Of a stretch of DNA of 20,814 nt, positions 1-7,526 are shown one piece after another. The number at the start of each line of letters is the position of its first letter. The stretch's first letter is position 1. The stretch covers positions 1 through 20,814 of IMG/VR virus record IMGVR_UViG_3300039106_000063. One strand, given 5' to 3'. Source of the stretch: a virus. A program made the position numbers and the translations under genes. Under the pieces are notes generated by a model that was not told the origin of the DNA, did not search any database, and was given only the letters and a program-made list of their open reading frames with translations.

Positions 1-1
1 T

Positions 2-775
2 GGTAACGCTTTGCTTACAGGTGCTTTGTACTGGAACACATCGACTAATAATCTTTTTGTGTGGACAGGTTCAACATGGGCTAATGCAGCGTTCACAGCA
101 GGTTCTTTTGCTACTTTGACAGGCACTGAAACCCTGACAAACAAGACTCTGACAAGCCCTGTCCTAACTACTCCTCAGTTGGGAACACCATCTAGCGGTA
201 CGCTTACTAATGCTACTGGCTTGCCTCTATCTACTGGTGTTACAGGAACGCTTCCTGTTGCCAATGGTGGTACAGGTGCATCTACTCTGGCAGGGGCTAA
301 CATTCCTGTTGTCAATGTCGCCAACACTTTTACTGGCACACAGACATTCTCAGGTACATCATCAACTACTGCCATTGTTCTAAACGATGCAGCAGAGGTA
401 GCTACAGTATCTGCAACAGCCGCTACAGGAACAATTAACTACGACATTACAACTCAGTCTGTCTTGTACTACACAAGTAACGCTTCTGCTAACTGGACAG
501 TTAACTTCAGAGGCTCTAGCGGTACTTCATTGAATACATTGATGAGTACAGGTCAGTCAATGACTGTAGCTTTCTTGGTGACTCAAGGCTCTACGGCTTA
601 TTACAACTCTGCTGTGCAAGTGGATGGCACTACATCTGGTGTTACAACTAGATGGCTAGGTGGTGCGCCTACTGCTGGTAATGCTAGTGGCATTGATAGC
701 TATCGTTATTTGATTATCAAGACAGGTAGTGCAACTTTCACAGTCTTGGCAAGCAACACACAATTTAAGGCTTAA
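2..775 (+). CDS. Tail fibre / tail collar-like protein, 3' part
   Basis: The frame is open from base 2 to the TAA at 773-775, so the gene begins upstream of the window; the first in-window start-like codon (TTG at 11) has no reason to be the true start. The visible part is Thr/Ser/Gly/Asn rich. It carries the low-complexity tail-fibre signature NKTLTSP ... [20 protein letters not shown] ... ANGGTG (about bases 150-290), which is frequent in phage fibre and baseplate-associated proteins. The C-terminal part is a predicted beta-rich domain with no recognisable catalytic motif. The next fibre gene starts 3 bases after the stop, so the two are probably co-transcribed. Role in host attachment is inferred from composition and position. 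Confidence 0.75.
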   Translation, partial: GNALLTGALYWNTSTNNLFVWTGSTWANAAFTAGSFATLTGTETLTNKTLTSPVLTTPQLGTPSSGTLTNATGLPLSTGVTGTLPVANGGTGASTLAGANIPVVNVANTFTGTQTFSGTSSTTAIVLNDAAEVATVSATAATGTINYDITTQSVLYYTSNASANWTVNFRGSSGTSLNTLMSTGQSMTVAFLVTQGSTAYYNSAVQVDGTTSGVTTRWLGGAPTAGNASGIDSYRYLIIKTGSATFTVLASNTQFKA

Positions 776-778
776 ACC

Positions 779-2773
779 ATGCCATTACAAGCAACTTCTG
801 GTGCGGCTAGTTACGATGCCTTTGGTGGTGGTGTTCCTGCTGTGCCTAACTACATTGAGGAAGTGTTTAGCACATTCCTTTATACAGGCAACGACTCTAC
901 ACAGACCATAACCAATGGTATTGATTTGTCCACAAAAGGTGGAATGGTTTGGGTTAAAAGTAGAAGTCAAGCGGGTAACCCTACTATTATTGATACAGTT
1001 CGTGGTGTTAATAAAAATCTACCAACTAATCAAAATTATGCTCAAGACTCAGACCCTAGTGTTAGTAGTTTTAACAGCGATGGTTTTTCAATAAATTCTC
1101 TTTATAGTTTTATAAACGATACAGGAACTACCTACGCCTCTTGGACATTCCGCAAGCAACCAAAGTTCTTTGATGTTGTGACTTATACGGGGAATGGAGT
1201 TTCTGGTAGAGCTATTTCACATAATCTTGGTTCAACGCCTGGTTTTATTGTTGTTAAATGCACAAGTTCAGCGGCTCAGTGGATATGTTGGCATCGTGCT
1301 TATAACAGTGGAAATGGTTATGGTTATTTAAACGACACAACCGCTTGGTTTAACACAGGCGCAGATGTTTGGGGAAATGGAACAACATATACAGCCCCTA
1401 CATCAACAACTTTTACTGTCAATGGTGATACTGTAGGCAATTTAACCAATGGCACAGGCGACACCTACGTAGCCTACGTCTTCGCCCACAACGCAGGAGG
1501 CTTTGGCCTAACTGGTACAGACAATGTAATTTCGTGTGGGTCTTATACGGGTAATGGCTCTACTTCTGGGCCTGTAGTGAATCTTGGGTACGAGCCTCAA
1601 TGGTTGTTAATTAAAGAAGCTACACAAAGTGGTAACGCATGGAGTTTATTTGACAACATGAGAGGGCTATCTGTTTCTGGCCCAAGTGGTCATTTAAGAC
1701 CAAATGCATCTGATGCAGAAGATACTACATCTGTTGATGTTCGTCCTACGGCAACAGGGTTTCAACCAATTAGTTCATCAGGGCGAGTCAATAGAAGTGG
1801 CGAAACATTCATCTACATAGCCATTCGCAGAGGCCCGATGAAAGTGCCTACGAGTGGGACTAGTGTGTTTGCGCCTGTTTTAAACACAGGAACTAGCACA
1901 AATACATTTTATTCTAGCGGTGGTTTTGCGCCAGATATGTTGTGGAACAAAATAAGAACCCTTGCCTATGGCACAGAGGTATGGGATAAATTGCGTGGTG
2001 TTACACAAATCTTAACCACCTCAAATACAAGTGCTGAAACTAATGGATTGGCTGGGTACGACTTAATATCTTTTAATAATACTGGAGTAACTGAAGGTAA
2101 TAATAGCAGTTCAGTAATGAATGTTTCACCATATACATATGTTAACTATATGTTTGGTCGTGCCCCCAGCTTCTTTGATGAGGTTTGCTATAGCGGAAAT
2201 TCTGTAGCTGGGCGAACATTGACACACAACTTAGGTGTTGTTCCACAACTGATAATTGTAAAAGCTAGAACAATTGATGTTGGTTGGGCTGTGTATGCCG
2301 AACCAGCGGGTAATACAAAATATTCAGAGTTAAATGATACAGTACGTTTTACTACTGGTATTAACTGTTGGAATAATACAAGCCCAACATCTTCTGTGTT
2401 CTCTCTTTCAAGTAATGCACAAGTAAATAGAACTGGTGACACATATGTCGCATATTTGTTTTCAACGTGCGCTGGAGTATCTAAAGTTGGTAGTTACACA
2501 GGAACAGGGTCGTTGCAGACAATAAATTGTGGCTTTACTTCTGGGGCAAGGTTTGTTCTCATTAAAAACCAAGATGTTAATGGAAGTTGGTATGTATGGG
2601 ACTCAGCACGAGGTATTACGTCTGGAAATGACCCTTATCTGCTTTTAAACAGTACAGCCGCTGAAGTCACAAACACAAACTATGTGGATACTGACAGCAC
2701 AGGGTTCAAGGTCACAGGAAATACAGCGGTAAATACTTCTGGCGACACATACATCTTTTTGGCTATCGCATAA
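779..2773 (+). CDS. Modular tail fibre / receptor-binding protein (664 aa)
   Basis: Long beta-rich protein built from repeated modules. Module type A has the pattern YTGNGSxQTI ... LLIK ... W..D..RG (about residues 27-75, 250-296, 567-610, and a divergent copy near 365-425). Module type B has FFDxVxYxGNxVxGRxxxHNLGxxPxxIxVK (residues 125-160 and 460-495). Modules end in a GDTYVAY-type or GDTYIF-type strand. This arrangement is known to me from marine and freshwater phage fibres and is probably the DUF7483 family (named from memory). The ATG at 779 lies 3 bases after the previous stop. It probably recognises a surface receptor; no enzymatic motif is visible. Confidence 0.75.
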   Translation: MPLQATSGAASYDAFGGGVPAVPNYIEEVFSTFLYTGNDSTQTITNGIDLSTKGGMVWVKSRSQAGNPTIIDTVRGVNKNLPTNQNYAQDSDPSVSSFNSDGFSINSLYSFINDTGTTYASWTFRKQPKFFDVVTYTGNGVSGRAISHNLGSTPGFIVVKCTSSAAQWICWHRAYNSGNGYGYLNDTTAWFNTGADVWGNGTTYTAPTSTTFTVNGDTVGNLTNGTGDTYVAYVFAHNAGGFGLTGTDNVISCGSYTGNGSTSGPVVNLGYEPQWLLIKEATQSGNAWSLFDNMRGLSVSGPSGHLRPNASDAEDTTSVDVRPTATGFQPISSSGRVNRSGETFIYIAIRRGPMKVPTSGTSVFAPVLNTGTSTNTFYSSGGFAPDMLWNKIRTLAYGTEVWDKLRGVTQILTTSNTSAETNGLAGYDLISFNNTGVTEGNNSSSVMNVSPYTYVNYMFGRAPSFFDEVCYSGNSVAGRTLTHNLGVVPQLIIVKARTIDVGWAVYAEPAGNTKYSELNDTVRFTTGINCWNNTSPTSSVFSLSSNAQVNRTGDTYVAYLFSTCAGVSKVGSYTGTGSLQTINCGFTSGARFVLIKNQDVNGSWYVWDSARGITSGNDPYLLLNSTAAEVTNTNYVDTDSTGFKVTGNTAVNTSGDTYIFLAIA

Positions 2774-2782
2774 GGAATCACA

Positions 2783-3283
2783 ATGCAAATACGAACACAA
2801 TTAGGACAAGTAATGTACGAAGCAGAATTTCGTGCATACACAAAAGCCAATGGTGGCCCATCATGGGACATAACAACAACTGAAGTCTTAGAGGCTTTAG
2901 GTGCTGATGTAGTCTTTGAAGGCCCACAAGCTACAGGCGGTACTGTTTACCAATACTCTCAAGCCTCTGGCGTAGAGCAGATTGATGGCAAGTGGTACAC
3001 AAAGTATGTGCTTGGCCCTGTGTTTACCGATACAGCTGCCACTGAGACAGAGCCAGCCAAGACTGCTGCCGAGAATGAGGCTGCCTACAAAGCCACTAAA
3101 GATGCTGAACAGGCTAAGTCTGTGCGTCAGAGCCGTAGCGACAAACTAGCTGACTGCGATTGGACACAAGTAGCGGATGCTCCTGTTGACAAAGCAGTAT
3201 GGGCTACCTATCGTCAAGCCTTGCGTGATGTTACTACGCAGACAGGTTTCCCTTGGACAATTACATGGCCTGATGCACCATGA
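2783..3283 (+). CDS. Tail fibre assembly / tail assembly chaperone-like protein (166 aa)
   Basis: The C-terminal third has the pattern R-S-x-K-L-x-x-C-D-W-T-Q ... D-x-P-V-x-x-x-x-W-x-x-Y-R-Q-A-L-R-D-V ... F-P-W-T-I-x-W-P. This is the conserved end of phage tail assembly chaperones of the Phage_TAC/APC type (family named from memory). The N-terminal part is less conserved, as is usual for proteins matched to their own fibre. AAGGA lies before the ATG at 2783, and the gene directly follows the large fibre gene, which suggests that it helps fold or assemble that fibre. It ends with a 4-base ATGA overlap with the next gene. Confidence 0.75.
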   Translation: MQIRTQLGQVMYEAEFRAYTKANGGPSWDITTTEVLEALGADVVFEGPQATGGTVYQYSQASGVEQIDGKWYTKYVLGPVFTDTAATETEPAKTAAENEAAYKATKDAEQAKSVRQSRSDKLADCDWTQVADAPVDKAVWATYRQALRDVTTQTGFPWTITWPDAP

Positions 3284-3504
3284 GCGATGTAAGCCATGAG
3301 CAAATCTATGAGCGACTACTAGCTGTTGAAGCAAAGGTAGATGAGATAGATAAGAACACTAAAGACCTTGTGGAAGCTATTGACGCTGCCAAGGGTGCTG
3401 TAAAGGTTCTTAACTGGATAGCATCTATTGCTCAACCAGTTTTGTGGATTGGTGGGTTAGTCATTGCTGCTGGTGCAGTTTGGCAGACTTGGATTAAAAA
3501 ATGA
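3280..3504 (+). CDS. Holin-like / XhlA-like membrane protein (74 aa)
   Basis: The N-terminal 45 residues are a charged amphipathic helix with heptad character (EAKVDEIDKNTKDLVEAI). One hydrophobic segment follows at about residues 50-68 (PVLWIGGLVIAAGAVW), and the protein ends WIKK. A coiled-coil followed by a C-terminal membrane segment is the layout of XhlA-type haemolysin/holin accessory proteins. It starts with an ATGA overlap on the chaperone gene and leads into a run of membrane proteins before the endolysin, so a role in lysis is plausible. There is only one membrane helix, so it could instead be a membrane anchor or antiholin. Confidence 0.6.
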   Translation: MSDVSHEQIYERLLAVEAKVDEIDKNTKDLVEAIDAAKGAVKVLNWIASIAQPVLWIGGLVIAAGAVWQTWIKK

Positions 3505-3593
3505 AAGATTGGGCTTTAGCTTTTACGAGCGCAGCCCTTTTTTGCATTACTGTCATTTGGTGTGCCTACATTATTGTGTGGGCATGGTATTAG
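3501..3593 (+). CDS. Single-span membrane mini-protein (30 aa)
   Basis: Short frame starting at an ATG that overlaps the previous stop by 4 bases (ATGA). It reads MKDWALAFTSAALFC ... and ends VWAWY. About 22 central residues are hydrophobic, giving one membrane helix. It has the feel of tiny conserved phage proteins that begin MKDWA and sit next to holin genes. The ATGA coupling on its 5' side and the overlap with the next gene support a real gene. Function is unknown; it may be a holin or antiholin component. Confidence 0.6.
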   Translation: MKDWALAFTSAALFCITVIWCAYIIVWAWY

Positions 3594-3706
3594 CGTTTTT
3601 GTTGGCTGTAACTATTGAGTACAGGTGTGTCAAGTGGGTTTGGGTTGGCGATGTGTACAACCGAAAAGTCTACTGTATTGAATGGAAGAAGGTAGATAAG
3701 AAATGA
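3584..3706 (+). CDS. Conserved small phage protein (40 aa)
   Basis: The frame from ATG 3584 encodes a short hydrophobic start (MVLAFLLAV), then a Trp/Tyr/Lys-rich tail with VKWVWVGDVYNRKVYCIEW. The segment W-x-GDVYNRKV-x-C is one I associate with small proteins in other phage genomes. The same frame is open further upstream, but only inside the 3280-3504 gene, so 3584 is the preferred start. It overlaps the preceding 30-residue gene by 10 bases and the following gene by 4 (ATGA). Function unknown. Confidence 0.6.
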   Translation: MVLAFLLAVTIEYRCVKWVWVGDVYNRKVYCIEWKKVDKK

Positions 3707-4200
3707 TAGACCCCATAACCGCACTAGCTGGCATACAGTCAGCAATCAGCATGGTCAAGAAGGCAGCTAATGTTGCCAATGACTTAGGCTCACTTGCGCC
3801 CATGATTGGTAAGCTATTTGACGCAAAGTCTGTAGCTACCAAAGCAATGCTTCAAGCCAAGCAGTCTGGTAAAGGCTCGAACATGGGGACTGCCCTCCAG
3901 ATTGAGATGGCTCTGGAACAGGCTAGGGCCTTTGAAGAAGAACTGAAAATGCTGTTTATGCAGACAGGCAAGATTGACGTATGGAACAAGATTAAGGCTC
4001 GTCAAGCAGAGATGGACTTGGCAGATGCCAAAGAGATAAGCGCATTAAAGAAAGCAGAGAAAGCAGCCAAAGAGAAAGAGCAAGAACAATTAGAGATTGG
4101 TTTGGCAATAGGTGGAATCTGCTTTGTTCTGTTTCTAGTCTTTGTTGGCGTAAATGAGTTAATGGAATTCTGTGCAACTACTCGTAGATGTGGCAGATGA
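3703..4200 (+). CDS. Membrane-anchored coiled-coil protein (165 aa)
   Basis: Starts MIDPITALAGIQSAIS, a beginning seen in a widespread phage family of unknown function. The middle (about residues 60-130) is Ala/Lys/Glu-rich and predicted helical or coiled-coil. One strong membrane segment sits near residues 131-152 (GLAIGGICFVLFLVFVGV), followed by a short basic tail. It has an ATGA overlap upstream and a 4-base overlap (ATGA at 4197) downstream, so it belongs to the same operon. A structural or lysis accessory role is inferred from location only. Confidence 0.65.
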   Translation: MIDPITALAGIQSAISMVKKAANVANDLGSLAPMIGKLFDAKSVATKAMLQAKQSGKGSNMGTALQIEMALEQARAFEEELKMLFMQTGKIDVWNKIKARQAEMDLADAKEISALKKAEKAAKEKEQEQLEIGLAIGGICFVLFLVFVGVNELMEFCATTRRCGR

Positions 4201-4352
4201 ATGAGTACCAAAAGACTTTTGACCTATGCCTAAAGATATTCGTTTACGGATGTGTGGCTTTATACGCCCTTGGCTTCCTCAAATTTTTGCCTGATGACTT
4301 GTCAGACAGAATTGTCAATCTCCTACTTGGAAGGATTGGTTTAGGTAAATGA
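4197..4352 (+). CDS. Membrane mini-protein (51 aa)
   Basis: Frame from ATG 4197 (overlapping the previous TGA by 4 bases) to TGA 4350-4352. It begins MNEYQKTFDLCLKIFVYGC, continues with a hydrophobic stretch (VALYALGFLKFL) and ends in a charged amphipathic segment (DDLSDRIVNLLLGRIG). One membrane helix is predicted. Overlapping start and stop codons on both sides, and no other open frame between 4200 and 4349, argue that this is a real gene. Function unknown. Confidence 0.6.
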   Translation: MNEYQKTFDLCLKIFVYGCVALYALGFLKFLPDDLSDRIVNLLLGRIGLGK

Positions 4353-4549
4353 GATATTTATTGCTTCTTTTACTGCTAACTGGTTGCGAAGACAGGTATC
4401 GGTATTTTTGTCAGAATCCTGATAACTTTGTTGCTGAACAATGCCAAAAGCCAAGATGTTTGTTTACACAAACTTGTCCAGAATATTTAGTTGCACCAAT
4501 TCTGACAAAACAAATTGAAAATGTACAACCAGAGGAAGCAAAAAAATGA
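4349..4549 (+). CDS. Small Cys-rich lipoprotein (66 aa)
   Basis: Very short signal peptide MRYLLLLLLLTGC with lipobox LTGC (lipidated Cys at residue 13). The mature part, beginning CEDRYRYFCQNP, contains four further Cys (positions about 22, 32, 36 and 43). It would be exported and lipidated, so it is expected in the host envelope. It resembles a family of small phage lipoproteins of unknown function. It is unlikely to be the o-spanin, because a better Rz1 candidate is nested inside the Rz gene at 5311. ATGA overlaps on both sides. Confidence 0.65.
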   Translation: MRYLLLLLLLTGCEDRYRYFCQNPDNFVAEQCQKPRCLFTQTCPEYLVAPILTKQIENVQPEEAKK

Positions 4550-5103
4550 AAGTTGCTGAAGTTAAAAGCACCGAAGAACTTATAGAACTTCTGAAAGTTT
4601 GCGGTTGGCTTTTTGCGGTTGTTGTTGTCATGTTGGTTTTTGGCACGATAGTAGTAGCATTTTTGTATTCAATAATTTTTGTAACACAGCCAATTAAATC
4701 CCTTGCGCCTCTAGATGCCTCGGTACTTAAAATGTTAAATGACATTGTGCTTTTGTTGGTTGGCAGCATTACGACTCTGATTGGAATGTATGCGCTCAAC
4801 AAGGGGTCTAGAGCCATTGCAAATCGAATGATGCCGACTCCTCCTATGCAACCTATGTGTGGTAATTATGGAGGCTCACAGGGCGGTTATGGAGGGGGTT
4901 ACCAATCAAGTCCTCCAGCCTATAACCCTCAAGGTGCTTATGGCGGTTTGCCTAGTCAACCTTTTGGTGCAATGCCTGTTTGGACTAACCCTGAGTTAGA
5001 TGAATCGTGGACTCCTCCTCCTCCTCCGACTACTCCTCCAGATTTGCTAGAGGATGATGACGAGAGAGAACAATTAGCACAAGCTAGAAAAGAGACTGAC
5101 TAA
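4546..5103 (+). CDS. Two-span membrane protein with Gly/Pro-rich tail (185 aa)
   Basis: Two hydrophobic segments, about residues 20-46 and 64-84, follow a short charged N-terminus (KSTEELIELLK). The C-terminal half is soluble and low-complexity: GGSQGGYGGGY and NPQGAYGG repeats, then PPPPPTTPP and an acidic end (EDDDEREQ). Two membrane spans at this position, before Rz and the endolysin, would suit a class II holin, but the long disordered tail is unusual. It could also be a virion or membrane scaffold protein. The ATG overlaps the previous stop by 4 bases, and its own TAA shares one base with the Rz start. Confidence 0.5.
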   Translation: MKVAEVKSTEELIELLKVCGWLFAVVVVMLVFGTIVVAFLYSIIFVTQPIKSLAPLDASVLKMLNDIVLLLVGSITTLIGMYALNKGSRAIANRMMPTPPMQPMCGNYGGSQGGYGGGYQSSPPAYNPQGAYGGLPSQPFGAMPVWTNPELDESWTPPPPPTTPPDLLEDDDEREQLAQARKETD

Positions 5104-5600
5104 TGTTACCTTTACCTTTACCTTGGTTAATAGTTGGTGTTTTGGTATCTCTCTTTGGTACATACCGAGTAGGACACCATTATGGATGGCTAGAGCGTGA
5201 TGGCGACATGAAAATAGCCATTGCCAAAAAGAATGATGAGGCTCGTCAGATAGAGCAAAACATGAGCGAGAAACTTAACCAACAATCTGTGAAATTACAG
5301 GAGGCTACCAATGCTATCAATCAAAAGACTACTGCCCTTGCTGTCGCTAATCGTGCTGGCAAGCTGCGCCTCTGCCCCTCCAGTAACGTACAAGCCTCCA
5401 CAAGTGCCTCCGTTACCAGCGCAGATACAAAAGCAACCAGTCAACCTGACAGACCGACTGACACAGCTTCTGATGCCGAAAGAGCAACAATCGACGCCAT
5501 CGCAGAAATAGTTGCCCAAGGTGATAAGAATACTGCTGCACTCAATGCGTGTGTGGACTCGTATCAACAGATGAGAGATTTGATAAATGGTAACAAGTGA
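5103..5600 (+). CDS. Rz-like i-spanin (165 aa)
   Basis: An N-terminal signal-anchor helix (about residues 5-20, PWLIVGVLVSLFGTY) is followed by a long charged helical periplasmic region (residues 30-75) with coiled-coil character. After that come AVANRAGKLRL and a Ser/Thr-rich linker, with an ending NACVDSYQQMRDLI, which is typical for Rz-type proteins. I-spanins join the inner membrane to the o-spanin and disrupt the outer membrane at the last step of lysis. An Rz1-like lipoprotein is encoded within this gene in another frame, which strongly supports the call. The endolysin gene starts 14 bases before this stop. Confidence 0.8.
   Translation: MLPLPLPWLIVGVLVSLFGTYRVGHHYGWLERDGDMKIAIAKKNDEARQIEQNMSEKLNQQSVKLQEATNAINQKTTALAVANRAGKLRLCPSSNVQASTSASVTSADTKATSQPDRPTDTASDAERATIDAIAEIVAQGDKNTAALNACVDSYQQMRDLINGNK
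5311..5511 (+). CDS. Rz1-like o-spanin lipoprotein, nested in Rz (66 aa)
   Basis: Entirely contained in the Rz gene, +1 frame. It has its own perfect AGGAGG at 5299-5304, 6 bases before the ATG. Signal peptide MLSIKRLLPLLSLIVLASC ends in lipobox LASC (lipidated Cys at residue 19). The mature part is short and Pro-rich (APPVTYKPPQVPPLP), as in known Rz1 proteins. Embedded Rz/Rz1 pairs are known in phage lambda. The product would sit in the outer membrane and bind the Rz C-terminus across the periplasm. The strong ribosome binding site inside the Rz coding sequence is the best evidence that it is expressed. Confidence 0.85.
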   Translation: MLSIKRLLPLLSLIVLASCASAPPVTYKPPQVPPLPAQIQKQPVNLTDRLTQLLMPKEQQSTPSQK

Positions 5601-6186
5601 ACACCTAAAAAAGATGCACATTGACCCTGTGTGGGTTGACGCACTTAACGAGACTTTCCAGCGTTTCGATATATCTACACCTGTCAGGCAAGCATCGTTT
5701 ATTGGGCAATGTGGGCATGAGTGCGCTAACTTTAAGGTCTTGGAAGAAAACCTAAACTATCGTGCTGAAACCCTAATGAAACTATGGAAGTCTAGGTTTC
5801 CAACAATTGAGATAGCTAACGAATATGCTAGGAATCCAAAGAAGATTGCTAACAAAGTCTATTCTTCTCGTATGGGAAACAGGGATGAGGCTAGTGGTGA
5901 TGGGTATCGTTTCCGAGGCAGAGGGTGTATCCAGTTGACAGGTCATGCAAACTATTTTCACGCAGGTCAGGCTTGTGGTGAAGACTTTGTAATGCAACCA
6001 GACCTAGTAGCTACCCCTAAGTATGCTGCAATGACTGCTGGCTGGTTCTGGAACACCCACAAGATAAATCAGTTTGCTGATAGACAAGATTTCACACTAA
6101 TGACAAAAAAGATTAACGGAGGCACGATAGGATTGGATGACAGGATAAAGCATATCAATCATGCCTTGGACATATTAAATGGCTAA
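5587..6186 (+). CDS. Endolysin, glycoside hydrolase family 19-type (199 aa)
   Basis: Shows the hallmarks of phage GH19 (chitinase-like) lysozymes: FIGQCGHEC (residues 38-46, candidate catalytic Glu45), LEENLNYRAETL (52-63, Glu54 a second candidate), YRFRGRGCIQLTGHANY, and MTAGWFWNTHKINQFAD near the C-terminus. The enzyme is expected to cleave the peptidoglycan glycan backbone. There is no signal peptide, so it needs a holin from the upstream membrane-protein cluster. Length is normal for the single-domain family. It overlaps Rz by 14 bases and the next gene by 8, in one lysis operon. Confidence 0.9.
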   Translation: MVTSEHLKKMHIDPVWVDALNETFQRFDISTPVRQASFIGQCGHECANFKVLEENLNYRAETLMKLWKSRFPTIEIANEYARNPKKIANKVYSSRMGNRDEASGDGYRFRGRGCIQLTGHANYFHAGQACGEDFVMQPDLVATPKYAAMTAGWFWNTHKINQFADRQDFTLMTKKINGGTIGLDDRIKHINHALDILNG

Positions 6187-6553
6187 CATACCAACCCAAC
6201 AAGATGCAGAACTGTTTGCACAAAGCGTCAAAAAATGGCAACAGGTGCTAAGTCTTGGGGATTGGAGAATTGAAAAGGGCATGAAGCCAGCTAAGCAAGC
6301 TATGGCTTCTGTTGAGTTTAACCAGACAGCTAGGTTAGCTACCTACCGACTTGGTGACTTTGGTGCTGAGAAGATAACACCTGAGAGCCTAGATAAAACT
6401 GCACTTCACGAGTTACTTCATGTTTTCTTACATGACTTAATGTGTGTAGCCACAGACCCTAAGTCCTCTGATGAGGAAATAGAGATGCAAGAGCATAGGG
6501 TTATCAACTTGCTAGAAAACTTACTCTCTAAGGATTCCAATGGGAAGTGCTAA
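6179..6553 (+). CDS. Putative zincin-like HExxH protein (124 aa)
   Basis: Contains HELLH at residues 77-81 (His77, Glu78, His81), the zinc-binding and catalytic motif of gluzincin-type metallopeptidases. It is followed by VFLHDL (His85) and later QEHRVINLLE, where Glu105 could be the third ligand. The rest is about 70 residues with TARLATYRLGDF before the motif, consistent with the beta-strand that precedes the active-site helix. There is no signal peptide. It overlaps the endolysin by 8 bases and the next gene by 14. Its substrate is unknown; a role in virion maturation or an inactive zincin fold are both possible. Confidence 0.6.
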   Translation: MANIPTQQDAELFAQSVKKWQQVLSLGDWRIEKGMKPAKQAMASVEFNQTARLATYRLGDFGAEKITPESLDKTALHELLHVFLHDLMCVATDPKSSDEEIEMQEHRVINLLENLLSKDSNGKC

Positions 6554-7526
6554 CGAAACGTGCAGCGATGCTGAGTTTATACAACTGTGGGGTCAACATG
6601 AATCTGCCACAAGAGTTGCTGAACACCTTGGTATAAGTATTCGAGCCACTCATTTGCGTAGAAGGTGGATTGAAAAAGAATACAACATGGCACTTCCAGC
6701 AAAAGACTATCGTGGTGTTAAATACGATAAAAATAAACCCAAGTCATTCTCTCCTTTAAAGCAGATAGAACTAGGCATATTGGACGGAACAGTTATTGTG
6801 TTCTCAGATGCCCACTTTATCCCTGCACAGCGTACAACAGCGTTTAAAGGTCTTCTATGGGCTATCCAAGAGTTTAAGCCTAAAGCGATAATCTGTAATG
6901 GCGATGCTTTCGATGGGGCTTCTATATCAAGACACGATGTAACTGACCAACCACAGACTTCTGTTATCCAAGAGTTAAAGGCTTGTCAGGGTGCATTAGG
7001 TGAGATTGAAGAAGTAGCCAAGGCTGCTAGGCACAATGTAAAGTTACTGTTTACATGGGGTAACCATGACATTCGGTTTGGCAATCGTTTAGCGCAACAC
7101 GCACCACAATTTAAGGATGTTGTCGGGTTTAAGTTGACAGACCATATCCCAGATTGGGACTTCTGTTGGGCGGTGTGGCCTACCGAGCAATGTATTATCA
7201 AGCATCGTTACAAAGGTGGTGTTCACGCTACTCACAACAATACAGTTAACGCTGGTGTGTCAATCGTAACTGGACACTTGCACTCGTTAAAAGTTACTCC
7301 ATTTTCTGACTACAACGGATGTAGATACGGAGTAGATACAGGGACGCTGGCTGAGACTGATGGGCCTCAATTTACATACGCTGAGATAAACCCAAGCAAC
7401 CACAGGTCAGGCTTTGCGGTTCTTAACTTCTTTAATGGACAGTTACTAACACCTGAGTTAGTCCAGAAGTTTGACGAAAACCAGATTCAATTTAGGGGCG
7501 AAGTCATTGATGTAGGTGCATTTTGA
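6540..7526 (+). CDS. Calcineurin-like metallophosphoesterase with N-terminal HTH (328 aa)
   Basis: All motifs of a binuclear metallophosphoesterase are present: SDAHF (Asp90, His92), NGDAFD (Asp122, Asp125), WGNHD (Asn175, His176, Asp177), a VHATH segment and TGHLH (His246, His248). The first about 45 residues (CSDAEFIQLWGQHESATRVAEHLGIS) look like a small helix-turn-helix domain. Such phage proteins probably hydrolyse a phosphodiester in DNA, RNA or a nucleotide; the substrate cannot be read from sequence. It overlaps the HExxH gene by 14 bases, and its TGA overlaps the TTG start of the next small gene. Confidence 0.8.
   Translation: MGSANETCSDAEFIQLWGQHESATRVAEHLGISIRATHLRRRWIEKEYNMALPAKDYRGVKYDKNKPKSFSPLKQIELGILDGTVIVFSDAHFIPAQRTTAFKGLLWAIQEFKPKAIICNGDAFDGASISRHDVTDQPQTSVIQELKACQGALGEIEEVAKAARHNVKLLFTWGNHDIRFGNRLAQHAPQFKDVVGFKLTDHIPDWDFCWAVWPTEQCIIKHRYKGGVHATHNNTVNAGVSIVTGHLHSLKVTPFSDYNGCRYGVDTGTLAETDGPQFTYAEINPSNHRSGFAVLNFFNGQLLTPELVQKFDENQIQFRGEVIDVGAF

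Noticed and set aside
4349-4549. Lipoprotein as the o-spanin Rz1
   Set aside because: Its mature part is Cys-rich, not Pro-rich, and the lipoprotein nested in Rz fits Rz1 much better.
4464-4817. Minus-strand open frame of 117 codons
   Set aside because: It is antisense to the well-supported lipoprotein and membrane genes, has no coupling or family resemblance, and looks like a shadow.
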